Assembly: GCA_028685975.1 (NCBI GenBank) | Contig: JAQUCY010000004.1 | Location: 1 to 34,289, forward strand | Direction of reading: 5' to 3' | Source of the DNA: Acholeplasmataceae bacterium | GTDB lineage: Bacteria > Bacillota_I > Bacilli_A > Acholeplasmatales > UBA5453 | Length of the DNA: 34,289 bases | Shown here: in pieces, positions 1-9,855 of the stretch | How the letters are laid out: each line of letters opens with the position of its first letter | How positions within the stretch are numbered: the stretch's first letter is position 1 | Position numbers and translations under genes: made by a program | Notes under the pieces: model-generated | What the model saw: the letters and a program-made list of their open reading frames with translations, nothing else | Told to the model about the DNA's origin: nothing | Databases searched by the model: none

Positions 1-114
1 CGTTCATTTGATTGAAAACGTGTTCACTGAGAATAGGGCTTTCTTTTAAAGTTAGAATTGATTATTATGAAGTTAACAAAACAATTCAAATTGAAATGAA
101 GGAGAAAAGTTAAT

Positions 115-2703
115 ATGAACAAAGACAAACTTATCTCTAATGAGGTAGATGTTTTAGTCTCTAATGCCTTAATTGCACTAGATGAGTATATGGACTACAC
201 TCAAGAGAAAATTGACGAAATTGTAGCTAAAGTTTCTGTTGCAGCTATTGATGCTCATGGTTTACTGGCTAAACTTGCAATAGATGAAACTAAAAGAGGC
301 GTATTTGAAGATAAAGCCACTAAAAACTTATTTGCAGTCGAGTATGTGATTAACCATATTAGACATTTAAAAACTGTAGGGATTATCTCTGAAGATAAGG
401 TTACAGGTATTACTGAAATTGCCGATCCAGTTGGGATAGTATGTGCGATTACACCTGTCACAAACCCAACTTCAACAACGCTATTTAAAGCCTTGATTGC
501 GCTAAAAACGAGAAACCCAATTGTATTTGCGTTTCACCCAAATGCTCAAAAAAGTAGTGTTGAGGCAGCGAAGATAATCAGAGATGCCGCCATTCAAGCA
601 GGGGCACCAAAGTATGCGATATCTTGGATTGAAACTCCAAGTTTAGAAAACACCAATAGTTTAATGTACCATGAAGGGGTTGCCACTATTTTAGCAACCG
701 GAGGTAATGCGATGGTTAAGGCCGCTTATTCATGTGGTAAACCAGCCCTTGGTGTTGGGGCCGGAAACGTTCCAGCCTATATTGAAAAAACAGCCAATTT
801 AAAACAAGCCATTAATGACATAGTAATGTCTAAAGCCTTTGATAATGGAATGGTTTGTGCTTCTGAACAAGCAGCAATTGTTGATGGTGAAATTTATAAT
901 GAAGCGATAGAAGAATTTAAGAAACTACATGTTTATGTTTGTAATAAAGAAGAAAAAACGAAATTAGAAAAATACATGTTTCCTAATGGATCAAAACTAA
1001 ATCCCTATGTGGTAGGTAAGAGTGCCCCACATATTGCAGAACAAGCGGGGTTTAGTGTTCCAGAAAATACCAATATATTAATTGTAGAGTGTAAGAGTGT
1101 CGGTGAAAATGAACCTCTTACAAGAGAGAAGTTATCTCCAGTTTTAGCTTTAATCAAAGCTAAAAGCACTGAAAATGGCATTAGACTGGCTAGAGAAATG
1201 GTTGAACTAGACGGTCTAGGCCATTCCGCTGTCATTCATACAGAAACCGATGAGATTAAAAAAGCATTTGGACTTGAACTTAAAGCCGTTAGAATCATTG
1301 TTAATTCACCAGCAACCTTTGGTGGAATTGGAAATATCTATAATAGATTCATTCCGTCTTTAACACTTGGATGTGGATCATATGGTAGAAACTCAGTTTC
1401 AGACAACGTTAGTGCGATTCATTTATTAAACATTAAACGAATTGGTGAAAGGAAAAATAATATGCAATGGTTTAAAGTACCATCTAAAATATACTTTGAA
1501 AAAGATTCAATTGAATATTTAAGACAAATGCGTGATGTGAGTAAAGTGGTTATTGTAACAGATAGAGTAATGGTAGATTTAGGCTATGTTAAAAAAGTTA
1601 CTGACCAATTAAGTTTAAGAAGAAATCACGTCGTTTACCAACTGTTTACCGATGTTGAGGCAGACCCATCATTAGATACTGTAATGAAAGGATACCGATT
1701 AATGAAAGCCTTCCAACCAGATACGATTATTGCTATTGGTGGTGGTTCACCGATGGATGCTGCTAAAGCCATGTGGTTATTCTATGAAAATCCAGAAGTA
1801 GACTTTAATGATTTAAAACAAAAGTTTATGGATATTAGAAAACGTGCATTTAGATACCCTGAATTAGGTAAGAAAACGAAACTGGTTTGTATTCCAACCA
1901 CATCAGGTACTGGTAGTGAAGTAACACCGTTTGCGGTTATCACTGATAGTGAATCTAGTAAGAAGTACCCACTTGCGGATTATTCATTAACCCCCACAGT
2001 TGCGATTATTGATCCAGCTTTAACAATTACTCAACCAAAATCAGTTACCGCTGATACCGGTATGGATGTTCTAACCCATGCAGTAGAAGCTTATGTATCT
2101 GTTATAGCGAGTGATTATACAGATGCATTAGCGTTACAATCAATAAAAATGGTATTCACTTACTTAAAACGTGCTTATGATAATGGTAATGATTTTGAAG
2201 CTAGAGAAAAGATGCATAACGCATCAACCATGGCTGGAATGGCATTTGCGAATGCTTTCTTAGGAATATCACACTCAATGGCTCATAAAGTTGGAGGATT
2301 TTATCATATTCCTCATGGTAGAATTAACGCGATATTATTACCATATGTAGTGTTATATAATGGTGAAGTTCCAGCTAAATTATCGACTTGGCCTAAATAT
2401 AAAAACTTTGTTGCTAATCAAAAATACTATGAGTTAGCTCTAGCGATTGGATTAAATCCTAAAACAGTTACTGAAGGGGTAAAAATGTTTGCTCAGGCTT
2501 GTCATGATTTGGGTAAATCCTTAGGCATTGAAATGAATTTCTTAGCTCAAGGTGTTGATGAAAAAGACTTCATAGAAAATACCGAAAAGATAGCATATTT
2601 GGCTTATGAAGACCAATGTTCAACTGCCAACCCAAAATTACCACTCGTTGTGGACATGAAAGAGATTTTAGAAAAAGCTTTATACGGTAAAACATTTAAA
2701 TAA
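115..2703 (+). CDS. adhE: Bifunctional acetaldehyde-CoA/alcohol dehydrogenase AdhE
   Basis: 862 aa; N-terminal ALDH domain (GMVCASEQAA active-site Cys) fused to C-terminal Fe-ADH domain (GGGSPMDAAKAMW, TSGTGSEVTPFAVI, ISHSMAHKVGGFYHIPHG). SD gaaggag upstream. Confidence 0.97.
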   Translation: MNKDKLISNEVDVLVSNALIALDEYMDYTQEKIDEIVAKVSVAAIDAHGLLAKLAIDETKRGVFEDKATKNLFAVEYVINHIRHLKTVGIISEDKVTGITEIADPVGIVCAITPVTNPTSTTLFKALIALKTRNPIVFAFHPNAQKSSVEAAKIIRDAAIQAGAPKYAISWIETPSLENTNSLMYHEGVATILATGGNAMVKAAYSCGKPALGVGAGNVPAYIEKTANLKQAINDIVMSKAFDNGMVCASEQAAIVDGEIYNEAIEEFKKLHVYVCNKEEKTKLEKYMFPNGSKLNPYVVGKSAPHIAEQAGFSVPENTNILIVECKSVGENEPLTREKLSPVLALIKAKSTENGIRLAREMVELDGLGHSAVIHTETDEIKKAFGLELKAVRIIVNSPATFGGIGNIYNRFIPSLTLGCGSYGRNSVSDNVSAIHLLNIKRIGERKNNMQWFKVPSKIYFEKDSIEYLRQMRDVSKVVIVTDRVMVDLGYVKKVTDQLSLRRNHVVYQLFTDVEADPSLDTVMKGYRLMKAFQPDTIIAIGGGSPMDAAKAMWLFYENPEVDFNDLKQKFMDIRKRAFRYPELGKKTKLVCIPTTSGTGSEVTPFAVITDSESSKKYPLADYSLTPTVAIIDPALTITQPKSVTADTGMDVLTHAVEAYVSVIASDYTDALALQSIKMVFTYLKRAYDNGNDFEAREKMHNASTMAGMAFANAFLGISHSMAHKVGGFYHIPHGRINAILLPYVVLYNGEVPAKLSTWPKYKNFVANQKYYELALAIGLNPKTVTEGVKMFAQACHDLGKSLGIEMNFLAQGVDEKDFIENTEKIAYLAYEDQCSTANPKLPLVVDMKEILEKALYGKTFK

Positions 2704-2713
2704 CAAGATTAAT

Positions 2714-2758
2714 AAAAAGGATGAAATTAATTGGATAATCTCATCCTTTTATTATTTT
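2714..2758 (+). terminator. Rho-independent terminator after adhE
   Basis: AAAAGGATGA (2715-2724) / TCATCCTTTT (2741-2750) followed by a T-rich tract. Confidence 0.75.
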
Positions 2759-2773
2759 ATTACTTATAAAGGT

Positions 2774-2802
2774 TTTACATTTATTGGATTTTTTGATACT
2801 AT
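2774..2802 (+). promoter_or_regulatory. Sigma-A-like promoter for repeat lipoprotein
   Basis: TTTACA (2774-2779), 17 nt spacer, TACTAT (2797-2802); strong SD (aggggagga) follows. Confidence 0.55.
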
Positions 2803-2834
2803 CTTAATAATGAGTTTTAGGGGAGGAATATAAT

Positions 2835-4358
2835 ATGAACAAGGTTTTTAAAGTTGGAGTAACATTTATTTTATTAATGGTTACTGTTTTATTAGTTACA
2901 GGGTGTAATGAAAAAGAAATAACCATCACGTTTGATAGTACTGGTGGGTCGGATATTGAAGTTATGACCGTAAAAACAGAAGAGGATCTAGTAAAACCAA
3001 TAGATCCCACTAAAGAAGGGTATACGTTTAAAGCGTGGTATCTAGATGAATCACTCAGTGAAATTTATTTATTTGAGGCTAAGCCAAAGGACAATATTAC
3101 CTTATATGCAAAATGGGATATTAATCGTTATACCATGAGTTTTGAAACAAATGGTGGAAATCCAATGGATTCTATTATAGGTGATTATAACCAAGAGATT
3201 ACTAATGTAAATGATCCAGTTAAAGAAGGTTATTCCTTTATAGGGTGGTATAGTGATATTGATTTAACAAATGCCTATACGATTTCTACAATGCCTTCAA
3301 AGGATATTACATTATATGCAAAATGGGCAATTAATAGTTATACCATTAGTTTTCAATCAAACGGTGGTAGTGGTGTAGTTGATATTAAAGTACCATTTGG
3401 ATCAATGATTATTGCCCCAAATAATCCAGTAAAAGAGAATTATCTATTTATGGGTTGGTATGAAGATATAAATTTAACCAATGAATTTGTTTTTACAACC
3501 ATGCCATCTAGTGATATTACTTTATATGCGAAATGGGAAGAAGATCCAAAAGGGTTAATCTTCTTAGAGGATACTGAAGGGTTTATTGTAACAGGGTATA
3601 ACGGGAAAAATGTTGATGTTGTAATCCCAAGTATATTTAAATCGAAACCAGTAATTGGAATTTCAGACAGTGCATTTTCCAACCGTAATGATATTATTAG
3701 TATTTATGTGCCGTCCAGTGTCAAGACCATTGGCAATAAAGCATTTAATAATTTAACTTCATTAACTACATTCACAGTAGAAGAAAAAAGTCAGTTAACA
3801 TCTATTGGTGATGATGCATTTAATAATGCAAAATCACTTGTAAGCTTTACACTACCTCGCAGTGTTACAACCATAGGGGTAAGAGCTTTTCAAGATACAC
3901 TTGCGTTAAGTTCATTTATCTTTGAAAGTGACAGTCAATTAGAATTTATAAACGATGATATGTTTAATAATGCTCAATCACTGACATCTATTACTTTACC
4001 AGTGGGTATTACTAGTATTGGAAATCAAGCCTTCCAATACGCGATGAAGTTAGAAAGTATTAATATCCCAAATACGGTTAAAAGTCTAGGAGATCGGTCA
4101 TTTTATGAGGCAAACAGTTTGATTTCTATAACCTTTGAGGATAACAGTCAACTTACTTCAATTGGAAATTACGCTTTCCTTAGTGCATATTTACTACCAA
4201 GTATTGTGATCCCAAGAAGTGTTGAAACAATGGGGATGCGAGTATTTTACTTTGATAGAAGTCTAACGATTTATGCGGAGATTGAATCAAAACCTGAGGG
4301 TTGGAGTATTGATTGGAACCCGTCTAATAGACCTGTAATTTGGGGTTACACAAAATAA
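2835..4358 (+). CDS. Surface lipoprotein with three InlB B-type repeats and BspA-like LRR_5 repeats
   Basis: Lipobox VTGC; three repeats with ...GYxFxxWY...DITLYAKW; C-terminal repeats of the IGxxAFxxxxxLxxxxxPxSVxxIG type. Confidence 0.9.
   Translation: MNKVFKVGVTFILLMVTVLLVTGCNEKEITITFDSTGGSDIEVMTVKTEEDLVKPIDPTKEGYTFKAWYLDESLSEIYLFEAKPKDNITLYAKWDINRYTMSFETNGGNPMDSIIGDYNQEITNVNDPVKEGYSFIGWYSDIDLTNAYTISTMPSKDITLYAKWAINSYTISFQSNGGSGVVDIKVPFGSMIIAPNNPVKENYLFMGWYEDINLTNEFVFTTMPSSDITLYAKWEEDPKGLIFLEDTEGFIVTGYNGKNVDVVIPSIFKSKPVIGISDSAFSNRNDIISIYVPSSVKTIGNKAFNNLTSLTTFTVEEKSQLTSIGDDAFNNAKSLVSFTLPRSVTTIGVRAFQDTLALSSFIFESDSQLEFINDDMFNNAQSLTSITLPVGITSIGNQAFQYAMKLESINIPNTVKSLGDRSFYEANSLISITFEDNSQLTSIGNYAFLSAYLLPSIVIPRSVETMGMRVFYFDRSLTIYAEIESKPEGWSIDWNPSNRPVIWGYTK
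2919..3548 (+). repeat. Three tandem 210-bp (70-aa) InlB B-type repeat units
   Basis: Units 2919-3128, 3129-3338, 3339-3548; each translates to 70 aa with xTxSFxxxGG...GYxFxxWY...DITLYAKW. Confidence 0.85.
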
Positions 4359-4373
4359 GAAAGCAAGTGACTT

Positions 4374-5237
4374 ATGATTACCTATGAAAAACATTCTATT
4401 AAATTATTAAACGGTGAAACACTCTTTTATATTGAAAAAGGAACCGGACCTAAAACAATTCTTTTAATTCATGGGAATTTAACCTCAAGTGTCCATATGG
4501 TAACCTTGATGGATGAATTAAAAGAGTCTTATAGAGTGATTGCACCAGACTTAAGAGGTTTTGGTGATTCGAGTTATAATAATGAGTTTAGATCTTTAAA
4601 AGAACTGGCTCAAGATTTAGTCTTGTTTTGTCATGAACTGAAGATTGATGAGGCACATGTTGTTGGATGGTCCACTGGATTTGGGGTTGCGATGGAACTT
4701 GCTATCATAAACCCGAGCCTAGTCAAATCATTATTTAGTTTAGAAGGTATGTCTGTAAAGGGGTATTATTCTAGAGGAAGAAATATGCCAACATTTAATA
4801 GTTACCTTGATATGTCCAATAATCCAATTATGCGATCAATGCCTGATGTCTTAGAGAGTAAAGACTACCAAAAGGTCAAATATGTTTGGGAAAACACCCT
4901 TTTAATTAAAACTAAATTAGAAGAAGATCTCATAGACTTATATGTGAAAGAAACCCTTAAACAGCGCTGTTTAATGAATATCAATTGGTGTTGGGTGAAC
5001 TTTAATTTATCAGATGAACCCAACCTTTATGTAAAAGGTAATGGTCAAATGCATTTAATTAAATGTCCAGTTTATATCACCAAAGGTATGATTGATAATG
5101 TGGTTACCCCAGATATGATTGATGAAAACATCACAAGACTTAAAAATGTTAAAGTCTTTGAATTTAAAGAGGGTAGTCATTGCCTCCATTATGATGAATT
5201 AGAAAGTATTTTAAAGCTTATAAAAACACATTTGTAA
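4374..5237 (+). CDS. Alpha/beta hydrolase fold protein
   Basis: LLIHGNLTSS, APDLRGFGDSS, nucleophile elbow VVGWSTGFG, late GSHCLHYD His. Confidence 0.9.
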   Translation: MITYEKHSIKLLNGETLFYIEKGTGPKTILLIHGNLTSSVHMVTLMDELKESYRVIAPDLRGFGDSSYNNEFRSLKELAQDLVLFCHELKIDEAHVVGWSTGFGVAMELAIINPSLVKSLFSLEGMSVKGYYSRGRNMPTFNSYLDMSNNPIMRSMPDVLESKDYQKVKYVWENTLLIKTKLEEDLIDLYVKETLKQRCLMNINWCWVNFNLSDEPNLYVKGNGQMHLIKCPVYITKGMIDNVVTPDMIDENITRLKNVKVFEFKEGSHCLHYDELESILKLIKTHL

Positions 5238-5264
5238 TAAAGTTCCCAAATGGGAACTTTATTA
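5235..5264 (+). terminator. Stem-loop overlapping the hydrolase stop codon, probable terminator
   Basis: Perfect 13-bp inverted repeat TAATAAAGTTCCC-AAAT-GGGAACTTTATTA; no separate U-tract. Confidence 0.55.
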
Positions 5265-5363
5265 TATAAATAACATGATGGTTAAACAGAACATTAAGCG
5301 TATCTTAAGACTATAGAAGCGATATATAATATAATGACTTTATGAACAATAAAGGAGTTTAAG

Positions 5364-6704
5364 ATGACAGATATTATAAAAGATTCAAATAGATTATTTA
5401 TTGGAAATGATGTTCCAACCGATTATCAAAATCCCAATTCAAATTTAAAAGTTCATAGTGTTGTTAAACCGCTTACTGAAGAAGAAGTAATAGAGGTTGT
5501 TAAATACGCCAATGAACATAATCTAGTAATCATTACCCGTGGGGGTAATACTGGTGTTGCTGGTTCTCAAACCCCATTTTTAGGCAATGAAATTATTATC
5601 GATTTAAGTTTAATGAATAAAGTCATTGAACTGGATAAAGAAACCATGACCTTAACCGTTGAACCAGGTATCACCATTGAAACGGTTCAAAAGTATGCGT
5701 TAGATCATGGTTTAATGTATGCCCCAGACCCAGCATCTAAACAATCTACCATTGGAGGGAACGTTTCTACCAATGCTGGTGGGATGAGAGCGGTAAAGTA
5801 CGGGACAACTAGACAAAGCATAAGAAGCTTAGAAATTGTTTTAATGAACGGCTCAAAATTAGTATTAGGGTCTAAGAATATTAAAGATTCATCCGGCTAT
5901 AATTTAAAAGATCTATTTATTGGTAGTGAAGGGACATTAGGCATTATTACAAAAGTCATGTTAAAACTTATTCCAAAACCACTTTATAATGTGACAACCT
6001 TACTTGCTTTTGATGATGAAGTCATCGCAACTGAAACGGTGATTAATATCTTAGCTAAAGGCCATATCCCAACCGCGCTAGAATTCTTTGATAAAGAATC
6101 CATGAAATATAGTGAAAAACTATTAAATAAGAAATTCATTACCCAAAAAGGCAATGCCTATTTACTAGTAACCGTTGATGGAAATGATTTAAACACCTTA
6201 AATAATACCCTTAATCAAATCCATGATATTTCCAGTGGTGCCGTTGAAAAATTAATCTTAACAGACGAAGAAGCCGTTGATGCGTGGGTTATGAGAGATT
6301 ATATTTTATATGGTTTATATGCTACTACCAAGTTTGAAATGTTAGATGAAGTGGTTCCAATTAACCAGTTTGCGGAAATTATTAAATATACCAAAACTTT
6401 AGAGAAAAAATACGATGTAAAAGTATTAAACTTTGGTCACTCAGGGGATGGTAACGTCCATACGATTATGATTAGAGATAATTTTACAGATGAGGCTTGG
6501 CCAGCTGTAAGACAAGGATTCCTTGATGATCTATATCAAGAAATCTACCGCTTAGGTGGATTAATCTCAGCGGAACATGGTATTGGTGTTTATAAACAAG
6601 AACACTTCTTAAAGAATACCCCTAAAGCCAATGTGGATGCGATGCGAGCCATCAAACAAGCTTTAGATCCAAAGAATCTATTAAACCCAGGAAAAATATT
6701 TTAA
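5364..6704 (+). CDS. FAD-binding oxidase, GlcD/D-lactate dehydrogenase-like
   Basis: TRGGNTGVAGSQTP, GGNVSTNAGGMRAVKYG, GHSGDGNVH, SAEHGIGVYK, DPKNLLNPGKIF. Confidence 0.92.
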   Translation: MTDIIKDSNRLFIGNDVPTDYQNPNSNLKVHSVVKPLTEEEVIEVVKYANEHNLVIITRGGNTGVAGSQTPFLGNEIIIDLSLMNKVIELDKETMTLTVEPGITIETVQKYALDHGLMYAPDPASKQSTIGGNVSTNAGGMRAVKYGTTRQSIRSLEIVLMNGSKLVLGSKNIKDSSGYNLKDLFIGSEGTLGIITKVMLKLIPKPLYNVTTLLAFDDEVIATETVINILAKGHIPTALEFFDKESMKYSEKLLNKKFITQKGNAYLLVTVDGNDLNTLNNTLNQIHDISSGAVEKLILTDEEAVDAWVMRDYILYGLYATTKFEMLDEVVPINQFAEIIKYTKTLEKKYDVKVLNFGHSGDGNVHTIMIRDNFTDEAWPAVRQGFLDDLYQEIYRLGGLISAEHGIGVYKQEHFLKNTPKANVDAMRAIKQALDPKNLLNPGKIF

Positions 6705-6705
6705 T

Positions 6706-6741
6706 AAAAAAGCCACCTTTTAGTTAGAGGTGGCTTTTTCT
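6706..6741. terminator. Bidirectional terminator between convergent genes
   Basis: AAAAAGCCACCT (6707-6718) / AGGTGGCTTTTT (6728-6739); A-run and T-run flank the stem. Confidence 0.85.
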
Positions 6742-6745
6742 TTGA

Positions 6746-8182
6746 TTAGAGGAGATTTCTATTATGAACGAGTTCGATAGTGTCATTGATATTTCTTAAA
6801 TCTTTTGATACTTTAAAGACTAATTGACCTGCTATCAGGGCTTCACCAGCTGAATATTCTGGTTTATATATATGTAAGTAGAGTAAGTTATCAATAACTT
6901 CATATTTTGTTAATACACGTTCTAAATTGGTGTTAGAACTAATATATCTATGTAAAAATAAAGAATAAGTTTCAAAGAAGGTTTCATCTATTTGTAAATC
7001 TAGGTTAAGTTTTAAGTAAGTCTCATAATCATCTATATAACCATCACTTAATATATCATCACTAACTGTTGGTTTGTTTGAATATAGTAGTTGTAAGAAC
7101 TCATTAAATTCAATGATTTCAATTTTAAAAGATTTGGTAAATCCTTTATAAGAAACATAGATAGTTTGGTTGCCTACATGATTGGAATCATAAGCGGATA
7201 AACTATATTCAGATGGAATATATTCATAATGACCATCAGTATTGATTAGGTATACTTCAAGGTAAGTTAAATCCACATAGGCTCCTTTTTGAAATACAAG
7301 TTTTGGAGGTAAACCTATATACATTCTAACATAATCATTTAATTCAATATCATCCACTGTATTATGAAAGGGTTTATCAGAATAAGAGCCATCTTCAAAA
7401 GTTATATGATGATGAGAAATGATTCGATTAATATTATTTAAAATAGCTTTTTCCACACTAACGACAACTGTATAATAACGAAGATCATCCGTAAACATTG
7501 GTGTAGCCGCGCTTGAAGTAAGGGCAACTTCTAAAGTAGAATCATTTAAATAAAATAGACTCTCTATTGAATCAATTAGTAAACTACCACTTCTATACCC
7601 GCCAACAACAATCATGGAACGATTAGAGAAGAAGTCTTCTTCAATTGTAATAGGAAAATCAGTTGTTAATGATTTATAAGTTTCCATTGAATCAATAATA
7701 ACTGAACCATTAATAAACATTTCCTCTAATGTGATATAGTGAGTTTGAAATTCTAACGACTCATAGGTGAGGGCGGTGTCTTTGTAGAGATTCATTTCCT
7801 TAATTAAATCTTCTTTTGTGATGGAGCTATTTATATTAATTTCTCTACCCGTTGTATGAAGATTTAAGTAAATGATATTGGTATAGTCTAAACTGCTCAT
7901 GATTTTAGAATAATCATTTAATAAATCTTTTTGGTTAATGTAGTTCATAATGAATGATTTAGAGACATCACTAAGATTAGAAGTGGTATAACCCCATTTA
8001 TTTTTATCATGATATTTAGTTTTCCAATCATTGACGGTGTTTTCTTGATACATAAACCGTAATTCAACGGTAGCATAATTGGATAATGTATTTGGCGTAG
8101 GCCCTAAATCTTTATCTTTATCACAACCTAATAGTGATAAAGATACTATTAGACTGAATAAAACAGTCATTAACTTTTTCAT
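6746..8182 (-). CDS. Uncharacterised lipoprotein with probable C-terminal bacterial Ig-like region
   Basis: Signal peptide plus lipobox MKKLMTVLFSLIVSLSLLGC; C-terminal ...AYVDLTYLEVYLINTDGHY...VGNQTIYVSYKGFTKSFKIEI resembles Big_3-type repeats. Confidence 0.8.
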   Translation of the reverse strand: MKKLMTVLFSLIVSLSLLGCDKDKDLGPTPNTLSNYATVELRFMYQENTVNDWKTKYHDKNKWGYTTSNLSDVSKSFIMNYINQKDLLNDYSKIMSSLDYTNIIYLNLHTTGREININSSITKEDLIKEMNLYKDTALTYESLEFQTHYITLEEMFINGSVIIDSMETYKSLTTDFPITIEEDFFSNRSMIVVGGYRSGSLLIDSIESLFYLNDSTLEVALTSSAATPMFTDDLRYYTVVVSVEKAILNNINRIISHHHITFEDGSYSDKPFHNTVDDIELNDYVRMYIGLPPKLVFQKGAYVDLTYLEVYLINTDGHYEYIPSEYSLSAYDSNHVGNQTIYVSYKGFTKSFKIEIIEFNEFLQLLYSNKPTVSDDILSDGYIDDYETYLKLNLDLQIDETFFETYSLFLHRYISSNTNLERVLTKYEVIDNLLYLHIYKPEYSAGEALIAGQLVFKVSKDLRNINDTIELVHNRNLL

Positions 8183-8425
8183 TGTATATTTCTCCCCTTT
8201 AAATTTTATTGCTTAATTCAAATGTTTATTACTGATATTGTATATTACCAATATAATAAAGTATATATTTATTTTATAGAATGCATACTATATAGAATAG
8301 GTTACATAAAAATATTAGTAATTACGTTCATGTTCAAATCATTTTTTTATTATAATTTCACATGCTAAAATAAAACTATGAATCAGGTAATTATATATTG
8401 CCTAAAAAGAAAGGATGAATTAATT

Positions 8426-8977
8426 ATGAAAATAGGAATTATCGTCGGAAGTTTAAGAAAGGGATCCGTATCTAAAAAACTTGCTGATAACGTAAAAGGG
8501 TTATTCCCTCAAGGTCATACATTAGAATTTGTTGAAATTGGTAACTTACCACTTTACAACGAAGATTATGATAACGGAGCATTAGCCTTACCAGAAGCTT
8601 ATACTAAGTTCCGTAACCAAATGAAAACAGTGGATGCAATTATCTTTGTAACACCAGAATATAACCGTTCAGTGCCAGCAGCACTTAAAAATGCTTTAGA
8701 CGTGGGATCACGTCCTTATGGCTCAAGTATTTGGGGTGGTAAACCAGCATTAATTATTAGCCAATCTCCATCTAACTTAAGTGGATTTGGTGCGAACCAT
8801 CATTTACGTCAATCATTGACATTCTTAGATGTTCACACACTTCAACAACCAGAAGTATACATCGCTAACTCATTTGGGCTATTTGATGAAAAAGGTAAAA
8901 TCAATAATGAAGGAACAGTTAAGTTCTTACAATCCGTTGTTGATGCCTTTGTTGCATTTGCAAAACGTTTTAAATAA
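8426..8977 (+). CDS. NAD(P)H-dependent FMN reductase family protein
   Basis: MKIGIIVGSLRKGSVSKKLA, TPEYNRSVPAALKNALD, GKPALIISQSP. Listed ORF begins at 8378, but family homology and an SD (aaagga) favour the ATG at 8426. Confidence 0.9.
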   Translation: MKIGIIVGSLRKGSVSKKLADNVKGLFPQGHTLEFVEIGNLPLYNEDYDNGALALPEAYTKFRNQMKTVDAIIFVTPEYNRSVPAALKNALDVGSRPYGSSIWGGKPALIISQSPSNLSGFGANHHLRQSLTFLDVHTLQQPEVYIANSFGLFDEKGKINNEGTVKFLQSVVDAFVAFAKRFK

Positions 8978-8999
8978 TACGAGAAGTATTAAACTAAAT

Positions 9000-9034
9000 A
9001 AGGAAAGTGCAAATAAGCCACTTTCCTTTTTTTT
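9000..9034 (+). terminator. Rho-independent terminator after FMN reductase
   Basis: AAGGAAAGTG (9000-9009) / CACTTTCCTT (9019-9028) followed by a T-run. Confidence 0.85.
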
Positions 9035-9120
9035 ATAAGAGTAATTAGATTAATAAGCATATAAAGCCAATTAATCAGAATATACCAGTATAATTATTAG
9101 TAAAAAGTAGGGGATATAAC

Positions 9121-9855
9121 TTGATCAAAATAATAGGGTTGTCTAAAAGTTTTATAGGTAATACTTTGGAAAAAAATGTGTTAAAGGATGTTAATTTAAA
9201 TATTGATTCAGGTAAAATTACCGGTATCATTGGTCCAAGTGGGGTTGGTAAATCAACCATTCTTAATATTATATCTGGTTTATCTAAGCCAAGTAGTGGA
9301 GAAGTTATTGTGAATGAAATAGATATCGTTCAGTTAGATAAACAATCATTAAGGCGGTTTCAAAAAGATATTGGAGTAGTATTCCAAGATTATAATTTAC
9401 TGAGTAATTTATCCGTATTTAAAAATGTCAGTTTACCTTTAAAATTAAAAGGTTTAAATAAAGAACAAATCATAAAAGAAACTAACCGTGTGTTAGAATA
9501 TGTGAATTTATTGGATGAATCTAGTAGCTATCCTAGTCAACTGTCTGGTGGTATGAGACAAAGGGTTGCTATCTCAAGGGCGATTATTCACCAACCAAAG
9601 CTATTATTACTAGATGAGATTACCAGTTCATTAGATCAAGAAACCTCAAAAGTCATTATCGATCTATTAAAAAGAATTAATAAAGAATTAAATATTACCA
9701 TCTTAATTGTAAGTCATGATTTAAGCACCATTAAAAAATTATGTGATACGGTTTATGTCCTGGATGAAGGGATGATTAAAGACCGTCTTGAATTGAATCT
9801 TTTTGATGATAACTTGCCATTTGATTATAAAAGAGAACTTGGGATAGCATCATGA
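9121..9855 (+). CDS. metN: ABC transporter ATP-binding protein, MetN-type (D-/L-methionine importer)
   Basis: Walker A GPSGVGKST, signature LSGGMRQRVAISRA, Walker B LLLLDEITSSLD; followed by MetI- and MetQ-like genes. TTG start with SD aggggat. Confidence 0.85.
   Translation: MIKIIGLSKSFIGNTLEKNVLKDVNLNIDSGKITGIIGPSGVGKSTILNIISGLSKPSSGEVIVNEIDIVQLDKQSLRRFQKDIGVVFQDYNLLSNLSVFKNVSLPLKLKGLNKEQIIKETNRVLEYVNLLDESSSYPSQLSGGMRQRVAISRAIIHQPKLLLLDEITSSLDQETSKVIIDLLKRINKELNITILIVSHDLSTIKKLCDTVYVLDEGMIKDRLELNLFDDNLPFDYKRELGIAS

Noticed and set aside
1-114. Rex-type operator upstream of adhE
   Set aside because: Only isolated half-site-like sequences (GTGTTCACT, TTAACAA) and no proper TTGTGAA-N4-TTCACAA-like palindrome.
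255-1235. Antisense ORFs 255..461 and 1005..1235 inside adhE
   Set aside because: Fully inside a conserved gene, no SD and no recognisable motif; antisense shadow ORFs.
8378-8425. N-terminal extension MNQVIIYCLKRKDELI of the FMN reductase ORF
   Set aside because: Family N-terminus and SD fit the ATG at 8426; a TGCTAAAAT extended -10 at about 8363-8371 would put the TSS near 8378, making this segment the 5' UTR.
8829-9038. ORF 8829..9038 (+)
   Set aside because: Out-of-frame within the FMN reductase and runs through the terminator hairpin; low-complexity translation.
9035-9120. Possible SAM riboswitch or T-box upstream of metN
   Set aside because: The interval is only ~86 nt after a terminator, with no visible T-box sequence or SAM-aptamer-like helices.
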